The notes under the pieces: model-generated
Seen by the model: only the letters and a program-made list of their open reading frames with translations
Database searches by the model: none
What the model was told of the DNA's origin: nothing
Assembly: GCA_905236805.1 (NCBI GenBank)
Contig: CAJOPH010000025.1
Coordinates: forward strand, 1 to 52,420
From: an uncultured Eubacterium sp.
Lineage (GTDB): Bacteria; Bacillota; Clostridia; Lachnospirales; Lachnospiraceae
Direction of reading: 5' to 3'
Length of the DNA stretch: 52,420 nucleotides
Shown: piece by piece, positions 28,301 through 34,975 of the stretch
Numbering within the stretch: position 1 is the first letter of the stretch
Layout of the letters: the number at the start of each line of letters is the position of its first letter
Program-made: the position numbers and the translations under genes

Positions 28301-28649
28301 TATATCAGCGGATGAGCCCGGTGAAACGGTTACAGGAAGCGATGAGGATGCATCTGATACAGCCGTTACCGTAAATAAAGTAAAGGTAAACAAAAAATCA
28401 TACAAGAAGGGCGCCAAGGCTACCTTGAAGATTACCACATCCGCAAATGCGAAGAGCCTTGTGATAAAGCTTAATGGAAAGAAAGTAAAGATACTTTCCA
28501 AAAAATCCAAGGTTTCGAACGGCAAAAAGTTATGGACCGTAAAGATCAAGGTTCCTTCTAAGAAGGGCACCTACAAATATTCAGTGAAGGCTAAGGCAAA
28601 GGGTATTGCATCATCTGCTAAGTCCTTTAAGATTAAGGTGAAAAAGTAA
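25344..28649 (+). CDS. Secreted fibro-slime domain protein
   Basis: A 1101-residue exported protein with a clear signal peptide (cleavage expected after ALA near residue 27). At about residues 255-300, FSGDDDVWVYIDGKLALDLGG is the fibro-slime/PA14-like signature. Residues about 360-510 resemble a Cna-B/prealbumin-like module. Residues about 520-590 (DVVVADYGKEIDIDVLAND) look like an Ig/cadherin-type domain, followed by a carbohydrate-binding-like beta region. The last 90 residues are Lys-rich beta repeats (KSYKKGAKATLKI), probably for wall or polymer attachment; no LPXTG motif is seen. AAGGAGG is 12 bases upstream. An adhesin or matrix role is inference. Confidence 0.8.
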   Translation: MKKKVLSLALALTMGLSLGASAVPALAASGDTGQEGQDLETSASTAKASSGDVDLHYFDVTMFDYKTRSETGSKFNWNDYVKQNFPDDTKNIYMKDMDWDKDSNGQKFDMSSGVNSWSQYKGIELGIAKDELNADSDIEFNYNDNGLFTLDSNPAKDVFTGVKFPMVLDNDGYYNFDSSTMDASFPGGKGENGATMNFYNTSAIYSDINKDGFFPYNDTEGKSRYNGTRNYYFGMKMNVDFYMMNDGYMDSSKKEPIKFEFSGDDDVWVYIDGKLALDLGGIHGAVYGSIDFASGDVFGYQISDPDNTNNTYTEEANLYAVLGSDWKSSDEVHSLQIYYMERGANQSNLKLRFNLPQKDQLTVEKAYDDTSANTENYEQLKDKEFTFEVKRGNYPLSNASYSLFQGGALIEKNLTTNELGRLTLKYDQKAVFALEMPRSYSNEYTVTEITDSDYYESSWNICKNGEEQKFGSGKTSDTFTIPSKSEYDRTNIDSYTVTFHNIWGSDLEENIKKNELKDDVVVADYGKEIDIDVLANDIINTDDKSFTLGDDATNINGTFAKKDETLVSYTPFDFLEDIETASYSVKNTSGDEDTAKITVIPATTVYYEDDFNAITFDGDWKNEASESSAKDKVQDDGHVGEGNNYGYDSGYNGDLLFSAGGAKYFEASSDEEETASASFTFKGTGFDIISLTDNASGTLLVNVTNESGDRVYQRVVNNKYTTQGGRLYQVPVINCYDLSYGTYTVTLTPGTNEGFTFYLDAIRVYNPMGSSNETANAAYTTDKEINASVVEVRDTILNDAESYASSANKTLYVDNEAEAVTDLSKYESIGPNNELYLKNGNKIFTTLKTASATGPSSVQIGARAADGKAVSLALEVFRENEDGNIESVGSFERDITSSTDMYYDVTSLFGAEGLDFGKGVTISIGYGQTGDGILSLTNFKTTGEAVTLLVGDSTYKTVSSVSTATGTSDVSIDAGTLVAGDEASDDISADEPGETVTGSDEDASDTAVTVNKVKVNKKSYKKGAKATLKITTSANAKSLVIKLNGKKVKILSKKSKVSNGKKLWTVKIKVPSKKGTYKYSVKAKAKGIASSAKSFKIKVKK

Positions 28650-28659
28650 GGAGGATCCT

Positions 28660-28929
28660 ATGAGTAAGAATGTATATGAGACGCCTACCTTGATATTTTC
28701 AAGCACCGGCGTGAGCGATTTTAATGCGAACTGCACAAAGACGGATGATGTTAATGCCACGGAGAATACCTGCAAAATGACCGTAGAAGGAATAAAGAAC
28801 GTGTTTAGCACGGCCGGTGAGTCTTCTCCCTGTGAGGTGGACATTGAATCCTTTGGCAGCCAGAAAAAGGATAAGGACGGGTATTGCTATCATATACCTA
28901 CCAGCGATATGCAGTACTTTAGTTCATGA
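28660..28929 (+). CDS. Small Cys-containing peptide, putative RiPP precursor
   Basis: This 89-residue peptide has no signal sequence. Its start, MSKNVYETPTLIF, resembles the YxxP-type leaders of peptides often found beside radical SAM/PqqD genes. It contains four Cys (25, 38, 58, 76), many Ser/Thr/Asp, and ends in YFSS. AAGGAGG precedes the ATG. It begins 10 bases after the fibro-slime gene and overlaps the kinase-like gene by ATGA. Position directly upstream of HprK-like, radical SAM and PqqD genes makes it the likely substrate, but it has no recognised family. Confidence 0.6.
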   Translation: MSKNVYETPTLIFSSTGVSDFNANCTKTDDVNATENTCKMTVEGIKNVFSTAGESSPCEVDIESFGSQKKDKDGYCYHIPTSDMQYFSS

Positions 28930-29819
28930 TGAAGAGATGTTTTATACTGGGGGATCTTGGGATCATCATAGATTCCCCGGTGGATCTGCCTTCATTTGAA
29001 AGATTAGATGTCTTTGAGGCAGGATGTGAAAATGATACGGCAGTGGAGACGGAAGTTCTCCGCTGCCGTTTTGAGGATTATGGGAAGGTTAAAGGCGTCC
29101 ATGCCTACAGGATCAGTGGAAAGCACAGGTACTATTTTCTTGGCGAAATGGAAATAATGGTACATTTTAGCCTTTATCCTGAAAAAGAGCTCATATGGTG
29201 CATTGACAAGGGCATTGGTGGGAAGGATATATATATATCTCCTGATATACCTCCTGCCTGCCTTTGCCTTCATGAGATATTAAAGCATGTGGATCTTACG
29301 GGGATATTGTCAAGGCACGGGAGGTATGTGCTGCATTCGTGCTATGTAAAAAAAGACGGCAGGGCCATACTATTTTCGGGTGACCCCGGAGATGGCAAAT
29401 CCACCCAGGGGTCACTTTGGGAGCGCTACGGGGATGCTGAGGTCATAAATGGGGATAGGAGTCTTATCTATAAGGATCATCTGACCCAAAAATATTATGC
29501 CGGGGGGTATTTTTACTGCGGATCCTCCGGGATATGCAAGAATGAATCCCTTCCCATAGCGGCCATTGTTTTTCTCGAAAAAGGAAAGGAAAATGTTTTG
29601 TGTCACCTTTCAAAGGCAGAAGCCATAAAGAGATTATACCTTCAGCTTTCGGGAGATTCATATTTTGAAAAAGATGTGGATATTAGGCTTTCCTTCCTTT
29701 GCGATTTGGTAGATAAGATCCCTGTATATCTTCTTAGATGCAGGATAGACAGGGGGGCAGTGGATATATTGAAGGATGAATTAACAAATGGAACCTGCAA
29801 ACATCTCAAGGCTATTTGA
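28926..29819 (+). CDS. HPr-kinase-like ATP-binding protein
   Basis: The 297-residue protein has an HprK-type P-loop core: LHSCYVKKDGRAILFSGDPGDGKST with Walker A at residues 152-159, and VINGDRSLI with Asp177 in the Walker B-like position. Residues 1-125 are unrelated to the HPr kinase N domain. Such truncated HprK homologues occur in RiPP and lasso-peptide clusters, where some phosphorylate the precursor. It overlaps the peptide gene by 4 bases and the radical SAM gene by 32. True HPr kinase activity is unlikely from context. The substrate is inferred to be the peptide. Confidence 0.75.
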   Translation: MMKRCFILGDLGIIIDSPVDLPSFERLDVFEAGCENDTAVETEVLRCRFEDYGKVKGVHAYRISGKHRYYFLGEMEIMVHFSLYPEKELIWCIDKGIGGKDIYISPDIPPACLCLHEILKHVDLTGILSRHGRYVLHSCYVKKDGRAILFSGDPGDGKSTQGSLWERYGDAEVINGDRSLIYKDHLTQKYYAGGYFYCGSSGICKNESLPIAAIVFLEKGKENVLCHLSKAEAIKRLYLQLSGDSYFEKDVDIRLSFLCDLVDKIPVYLLRCRIDRGAVDILKDELTNGTCKHLKAI

Positions 29820-30900
29820 AAAGGCCAAGGACAGGGGAATCCCTTTGAACGGGACATTTGAGCTCTCCCCCATGTGCAATATGGACTGCTCCATGTGCTA
29901 TGTACGAAGGACGAAGGATGAGGTCATGGAGGCGGGGGGACTTCTTTCGTCTGATGAATGGTATGAAATAGGGAAGGAAGCTGCGTCAAACGGCATGCTT
30001 TTCCTTCTTCTTACGGGAGGAGAGCCCCTGCTTTATCCTGATTTTTTTGGCCTTTATCACCGCCTGAAAAACCTGGGGCTTATGATAGCCTTAAATACCA
30101 ATGGAACCATGCTCACCGAAGAGATGGTAAGGGAGCTTTCGAGGAATGCGCCTTACAGGATACAGCTTACTTTGTACGGTGCATCAAATGAAACCTATGG
30201 AAGGCTTTGCCAAAACAAAAAGGGCTTTGACCAGGTAATAAGGGCTTTAGACCTCCTTAAAAAATATTCTTTGACATTCAAGCTAAATGCCACCATGACT
30301 CCCCGGAATATTGATGACATTGAGGAAATCTACAGGATTGCCAGGGAGTATGATGCATATGTGCAGACCAGCACCTATATGTTTCCCCCTTTAAGAAAGG
30401 GGAAGGATGAATTTGAAAAGGAGGATAGATTCTCTCCAAAAGAGGCAGGGTTTTATCTGGCCCGGATAGACAGGCTAAGATACGATGGGGAGCTTTTAGA
30501 CAAAAAAAAGCAGATGATCAAAAATGAGCAAAAAGAAAGGGATAAGATATACGAAGACTGTGAAAGGTCTTTCAAGGAACCCTTAGGCTGCAGGGCAGGG
30601 AGGAGCTGTTTTTGGATTTCATGGCAGGGCAAAATGACGGCCTGCGGAATGATGGATGAGCCGGATATAGATGTAAGGAAAGAAGGGATAAAAAAAGCCT
30701 TTGACCTTATAAGGGAAGATACCCAAAAAAGATTTTTGCCGCCCAAATGCACCTCGTGTGAGCTAAGGTCAGCGTGCCCCGTGTGCGGCGCCGCCGTCTT
30801 TTGTGAGATGGATAGGAATTTTGATGAGCCCCCCTCTTACCTGTGTGAGATGACAAAAAGTTATGTAAAGGAGATGGGAATATATAATGAAAAGGTCTGA
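29788..30900 (+). CDS. Radical SAM/SPASM enzyme
   Basis: The 370-residue protein has the CX3CX2C cluster at Cys30, Cys34 and Cys37 (CNMDCSMCY), and GGEP at residues 77-80. Its SPASM C-terminal region contains Cys268, Cys274, a GX4C ending at Cys286, then Cys321, 324, 330, 333 and 353, enough for two auxiliary iron-sulfur clusters. Enzymes of this type install C-C or thioether links in peptides (PqqE, anSMEs, sactisynthases). The fused PqqD-like N-terminal domain seen in some relatives is missing, and a separate PqqD-like gene overlaps its end by 14 bases. The reaction cannot be assigned. Confidence 0.9.
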   Translation: MEPANISRLFEKAKDRGIPLNGTFELSPMCNMDCSMCYVRRTKDEVMEAGGLLSSDEWYEIGKEAASNGMLFLLLTGGEPLLYPDFFGLYHRLKNLGLMIALNTNGTMLTEEMVRELSRNAPYRIQLTLYGASNETYGRLCQNKKGFDQVIRALDLLKKYSLTFKLNATMTPRNIDDIEEIYRIAREYDAYVQTSTYMFPPLRKGKDEFEKEDRFSPKEAGFYLARIDRLRYDGELLDKKKQMIKNEQKERDKIYEDCERSFKEPLGCRAGRSCFWISWQGKMTACGMMDEPDIDVRKEGIKKAFDLIREDTQKRFLPPKCTSCELRSACPVCGAAVFCEMDRNFDEPPSYLCEMTKSYVKEMGIYNEKV

Positions 30901-31150
30901 TGAATTTGTATTAAGAAACGTGGCAGATGAATATATGCTTATTCCCATAGGGGAGATGTCGGCCAAACATAATGGGATCATTTCATTAAATCCCGTAAGC
31001 CTTCTTCTCTGGGAGAAGCTTTCCGGGGATGTATCTAAGGAAGATTTAATAGAGGCTGTCCTTGAAAAATTCGATGCGCCAAGGGAGGTTATTTCCGTGG
31101 ACATTGACCAATTTTTAGATCAGCTAAGACAGATGGATATGATTTTATGA
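30887..31150 (+). CDS. PqqD-like peptide chaperone (RRE domain)
   Basis: The 87-residue winged-helix protein fits PqqD: FVLRNVADEYMLIPIG, GIISLNPVSLLLWEKLSGDVSKEDLIEAVLEKF and a final helix DIDQFLDQLRQMDMI. PqqD-type domains bind the leader of the precursor and present it to the radical SAM enzyme. It overlaps the radical SAM gene and also the following SGNH gene (ATGA), so stoichiometric translation is expected. Confidence 0.88.
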   Translation: MKRSDEFVLRNVADEYMLIPIGEMSAKHNGIISLNPVSLLLWEKLSGDVSKEDLIEAVLEKFDAPREVISVDIDQFLDQLRQMDMIL

Positions 31151-31734
31151 AGATACTTTTTTATGGTGATTCAAACACATATGGTTTTGACCCGAGAGGA
31201 CCTGTCCCCGGAAGGTATGACGAGGAAAAGATATGGCCATATATTGCGGGAGGCGTTTTTAATGACGCGGATATTTTCGTAAGGGGACAAAACGGAAGAA
31301 AGCTTCCTTCGTCTGATTTTGATTTCGAGGTTATGTTTAATGCGATAAGGGAGTTTGAGCCGCTTGATCTGTTTGCCGTGATGCTTGGGACCAACGACTA
31401 TATTTATATGTATGCCCCGGATCTTAAAGAGGTGGTTAAAAGGGCAGCCCATATGCTGGATATGATAAAAAACGAATTTCCAAAGCTTGGGATTTTGCTT
31501 ATTGCCCCGCCTCCTGTAAAGACATCAAATGTGTGCGGCATGCAAAAGTATGATACGACAGATGGGAGAATGTCAAAGGAATACAGGAAACTTTCCGCGG
31601 AAAAGGAAACCATGTTTTTTGACGCGGCAAATGAGCCGCTATCCATGGCATTTGACGGGGTACATCTTTCTGAGGAAGGACACAGGATGCTTGGGATGAG
31701 GGTTGGTCAATATTTGAAAGATGAGTTTTCCTAA
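31147..31734 (+). CDS. SGNH/GDSL-family hydrolase or esterase
   Basis: The 195-residue cytoplasmic-type protein has block I FYGDSNTYGFDPRG (nucleophile Ser9), block III VMLGTNDYIY, and block V DGVHLSEEGH with the catalytic Asp and His. There is no signal peptide. Length fits arylesterase/acyl-thioesterase members of the family. It overlaps the PqqD-like gene, so it may act on the modified peptide or a small acyl ester; the substrate is unknown. Confidence 0.85.
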   Translation: MKILFYGDSNTYGFDPRGPVPGRYDEEKIWPYIAGGVFNDADIFVRGQNGRKLPSSDFDFEVMFNAIREFEPLDLFAVMLGTNDYIYMYAPDLKEVVKRAAHMLDMIKNEFPKLGILLIAPPPVKTSNVCGMQKYDTTDGRMSKEYRKLSAEKETMFFDAANEPLSMAFDGVHLSEEGHRMLGMRVGQYLKDEFS

Positions 31735-31757
31735 ATCTTTTTTTGGGTAGATCATTT

Positions 31758-32573
31758 ATGTCAGATACAAATTTAGAAAAAAAATACCATGAATTAAAAA
31801 GCATATTGGAAGGCTATGGAAAAACTGCCGTGGCCTTTTCCGGTGGAGTAGACTCTACCTTTCTTCTTTATGCAGCGTTTGAAGTCCTTGGGAAGGATGT
31901 TTGCGCGGTCACATCATCATCCGCCATGTATCCCCAAAGGGAGCTTGATGAAGCAAAACAATTTTGCAAAATCCGCGGCATAAAGCATATCATCCTAAAG
32001 AGTGATGAGCTAAAGGTAGAAGGATTTAAGGAAAATCCCAAAAACAGGTGTTATCTTTGCAAGAAGGATCTTTTCCAAAGAATGAAAAAAGAAGCCTCCC
32101 TTCAAGGGGTAAGTACAATAGCCGAAGGCTCGAACAAGGATGATGAGGGAGACTACAGGCCCGGGCTTGATGCGGTTTCTGAGCTTGGCATAAGATCCCC
32201 CTTAAGGGAGGCTATGCTTACCAAGGAAGAAATAAGGAAGCTTTCTAAGCAGCTGGGTCTATCCACATGGGACAAGCCTTCATTTGCCTGCCTTGCGTCC
32301 CGTTTTCCCTACGGTGATACCATTACCAAAGAAGGGCTATTGATGGTGGAGAAGGCAGAAGAGTATTTAAGGGGATTGGGGATAAGGCAGTACAGGGTGA
32401 GAAATCACCAAAAGATAGCAAGGATAGAGGTTTTGCCGAAGGACTTTGAAAAGCTCTTGGAAGATGATACAAGGGAAAATATATACAAGGCATTTACGAG
32501 CTATGGCTTTAGCTATGTGGCGCTGGATCTTTTGGGATATCGTTTGGGAAGCATGAACAGGGAGATAGTATAG
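31758..32573 (+). CDS. larE: ATP-dependent sacrificial sulfur transferase LarE
   Basis: LarE family PP-loop enzyme of 271 residues. AVAFSGGVDSTFLLYAA is the ATP-pyrophosphatase loop. Cys98 and Cys101 (NRCYLCKK) and Cys178 (PSFACLASRFPYG) are conserved; Cys178 corresponds to the sacrificial Cys176 of Lactiplantibacillus plantarum LarE, and I recall three-Cys forms being reported to carry an iron-sulfur cluster. LarE normally adds sulfur to the nickel-pincer cofactor, but larB, larC and larA are absent here. ATG at 31758 gives the standard N terminus; the ribosome site is weak. Confidence 0.9.
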   Translation: MSDTNLEKKYHELKSILEGYGKTAVAFSGGVDSTFLLYAAFEVLGKDVCAVTSSSAMYPQRELDEAKQFCKIRGIKHIILKSDELKVEGFKENPKNRCYLCKKDLFQRMKKEASLQGVSTIAEGSNKDDEGDYRPGLDAVSELGIRSPLREAMLTKEEIRKLSKQLGLSTWDKPSFACLASRFPYGDTITKEGLLMVEKAEEYLRGLGIRQYRVRNHQKIARIEVLPKDFEKLLEDDTRENIYKAFTSYGFSYVALDLLGYRLGSMNREIV

Positions 32574-33443
32574 TTGGGAAGGGAGCTTACTTTTTGTCAG
32601 AATGTTGAAAGAAGCATTTCAAAAAAATACAGGAAAACCATCTGGAATCCATTCATAAAGGCCATAAAAAATTATGATCTTATCAGCGAAAATGACCACG
32701 TGGCGGCCTGTATTTCCGGAGGAAAGGACTCCATGTTAGGAGCCGTTCTTTTAAGGATGCTAAAGAGGTATTCCGATGTGCCCTTTGAGCTCTCCTTTAT
32801 CGCAATGGATCCGGGATACAATGAAGAAAACAGACAGATGATAGAAAAAAACGCTGCCCTTTTGGAGCTTCCCGTGGAGATATTTGTCTCTGATGTGTTT
32901 GACATAGCATATTCTGTAGAAAAATCCCCCTGTTATCTGTGCGCCAGGATGAGGAGGGGGCATCTTTACGCAAAGGCAAAGGAAATGGGCGCAAATAAGA
33001 TAGCCTTGGGACACCACCTTAGCGATGCCATAGAAACGGTTCTTTTATCCATGTTCTATGGATCGCAGATCCAGACCATGCCCCCAAAGCTTAGGAGCAT
33101 GAATTTTGAAGGGATGGAGCTTATAAGGCCCTTGTACTGCATAAAGGAAGATGACATAATTTCCTGGAAAAATTATAACGGCCTCCAATTCATACAGTGC
33201 GGATGCAGATTCGTGGAGGATTCTGATAAAGGTGTGGGGGATTCAAAGCGAAAGGAGATAAAAGAGCTGATAAGAAGTTTAAGAAAAAATAATCCTGACA
33301 TAGATAACAATATTTTTAACAGCCTGCATAAAGTTCATATAGATACCTTTCCGGGATTTAAGTCCAAGGGGAAAGATCATAGCTTTTTGGAAAGATATTG
33401 GGAATATAGAGTTCAAGACGGGGGAACCTTTTTTGAAAAATAA
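32574..33443 (+). CDS. TtcA/TilS-like PP-loop ATPase (sulfur transfer)
   Basis: The 289-residue protein has the PP-loop SGGKDS at residues 48-53, Cys120-X2-Cys123 (PCYLCARMRRGHLY) and Cys209/Cys211 (FIQCGCRF), together with ALGHHLSDAIETVLLSMFYGS. This matches the TtcA family, which uses a [4Fe-4S] cluster on three Cys to thiolate tRNA cytidine 32. A TTG start directly follows the larE stop; AGGGAG lies about 8 bases upstream and no later in-frame ATG fits. It may be a tRNA thiolase or a specialised paralogue working with LarE. Confidence 0.82.
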   Translation: MGRELTFCQNVERSISKKYRKTIWNPFIKAIKNYDLISENDHVAACISGGKDSMLGAVLLRMLKRYSDVPFELSFIAMDPGYNEENRQMIEKNAALLELPVEIFVSDVFDIAYSVEKSPCYLCARMRRGHLYAKAKEMGANKIALGHHLSDAIETVLLSMFYGSQIQTMPPKLRSMNFEGMELIRPLYCIKEDDIISWKNYNGLQFIQCGCRFVEDSDKGVGDSKRKEIKELIRSLRKNNPDIDNNIFNSLHKVHIDTFPGFKSKGKDHSFLERYWEYRVQDGGTFFEK

Positions 33444-33444
33444 A

Positions 33445-33473
33445 TTGATAATATACGCAAAATGTGGTAAAAT
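33445..33473 (+). promoter_or_regulatory. Promoter for the O-acetylation genes
   Basis: TTGATA (33445-33450), 17 bases, TAAAAT (33468-33473), with a predicted start near 33480. It begins right after the preceding stop codon. Confidence 0.7.
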
Positions 33474-33533
33474 GTAGAGTGGTTGGTAGCTATTGATCAA
33501 GAAAGGATTTTTGCCGCAAGGGCAGATGAAGCA

Positions 33534-34931
33534 ATGGTATTTTCTAGCATAATTTTTCTTTACGTATTTCTGCCGCTCCTGTTCATAGGGTATGGAATAA
33601 CGAAAGGGACAGGGAAAAATCTTATTCTTTTGGTTTTTTCCCTGTTTTTTTATGCATGGGGGGAGCCCAAGTATATTTTGCTGATGATATCCTCCATAGT
33701 CATAAATTACCTTTTGGGCATGGCCATATTTGGAAACAAAGGCCATGCGAAAAAGGTTATTTTGGCTTTGGGTGTCATTATAAATATTTTTATGCTTGCG
33801 GTGTTTAAATATCTTGATTTTATAATAGGTATAATAGACCTTGTTCCCGGAATGAACCTAAATGAAGCAGGCATTACCCTTCCTATCGGCATATCTTTCT
33901 ATACCTTTCAGGCCCTTTCATACCTGATAGATGTTTACAGGGGTGATGAAGAAGTAGAAAAAAACCTCGTTAATTTTGCCACGTATATATCGTTTTTTCC
34001 GCAGCTCATAGCAGGTCCCATAGTTCAGTACAGGCATGTGAGGACAAGGCTGAACGAAAAAACAAATCCATCCTTAAATGAAATAAACGAAGGCGTAATG
34101 AGGTTTTGCATAGGCCTTGGAAAAAAGACCCTTATTGCCAACGCCTTAGGGCAGATGGTGGATTCTCTTACCGTGTTGAGGGGAGATGAATTGTCGTGCC
34201 TGTCTTCATGGGTGGCGGTCATTGGCTTTTCTCTGCAGCTTTATTTTGACTTCTCCGGATATTCGGACATGGCCATAGGATTAGGGAAAATGTTTGGCTT
34301 TTCCTTCCCGGAAAATTTCGATCATCCCTATGAGTCAAAAAGCGTCACTGAATTTTGGAGAAGGTGGCATATTTCACTGGGGTCGTGGTTTAGGGATTAT
34401 GTATACATACCCCTGGGGGGAAGTAAAAAGGGATTTAAAAGGCAGGTATTGTCGATACTGGTGGTATGGGCCGTGACAGGTCTGTGGCATGGCGCGTCAT
34501 TTAATTTTGTCGTATGGGGACTCTATTATGCCGCGTTTTTGCTTATGGAAAAAATATTTCTCCTTAGATTAACCGCAAGATTCCCATCCTTTTTGAAGCA
34601 TCTTTACACGGTGGTTGTCGTGGTAATAGGATGGAGCATATTTATGAAACCGGATCTTACGGCGGGATATGGATTCTACAAAAAGATGGCGGGGATGGGG
34701 GATTTGACAGACCGGGGCATTTTCTTTGTGATCAGGGAATACGCCGTGATCTTGGTGCTTGGCATCATAGGCAGCACCGGTATCCCAAAGAGACTCTCAG
34801 GCAGGATTGTGGAAGGAAATGATGGGTTAAAATACATATTGTCCTGCGTGTTTATTTCGTTTATAATGGTTCTTTCCACAGCTGCCATTATCAGTGATAC
34901 GTACAATCCTTTTTTATATTTTAGGTTCTAG
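33534..34931 (+). CDS. MBOAT-family O-acyltransferase (AlgI/PatA/DltB-like)
   Basis: A polytopic membrane acyltransferase of 465 residues that moves acetyl groups across the membrane onto surface polymers. The start MVFSSIIFLYVFLPLLFIGYG is typical for AlgI-type proteins, so ATG 33534 was chosen; reading from the TTG at 33483 would add 17 untypical residues. Motifs include LPIGISFYTFQALSYLIDVYRG, FFPQLIAGPIVQY, WRRWHISLGSWFRDYVYIPLGGS and GLWHGASFNFVVWG with the catalytic His. The two following genes encode periplasm-side SGNH-type partners. Confidence 0.93.
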   Translation: MVFSSIIFLYVFLPLLFIGYGITKGTGKNLILLVFSLFFYAWGEPKYILLMISSIVINYLLGMAIFGNKGHAKKVILALGVIINIFMLAVFKYLDFIIGIIDLVPGMNLNEAGITLPIGISFYTFQALSYLIDVYRGDEEVEKNLVNFATYISFFPQLIAGPIVQYRHVRTRLNEKTNPSLNEINEGVMRFCIGLGKKTLIANALGQMVDSLTVLRGDELSCLSSWVAVIGFSLQLYFDFSGYSDMAIGLGKMFGFSFPENFDHPYESKSVTEFWRRWHISLGSWFRDYVYIPLGGSKKGFKRQVLSILVVWAVTGLWHGASFNFVVWGLYYAAFLLMEKIFLLRLTARFPSFLKHLYTVVVVVIGWSIFMKPDLTAGYGFYKKMAGMGDLTDRGIFFVIREYAVILVLGIIGSTGIPKRLSGRIVEGNDGLKYILSCVFISFIMVLSTAAIISDTYNPFLYFRF

Positions 34932-34975
34932 AGCCGCTCGATGCGGGTGCATGGCAGGGAAGGAGATAAACTAAA

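Noticed and set aside
28926-29819. Authentic HPr kinase/phosphorylase (hprK) of sugar control
   Set aside because: The N-terminal domain differs and the context is peptide maturation; only the P-loop core is shared.
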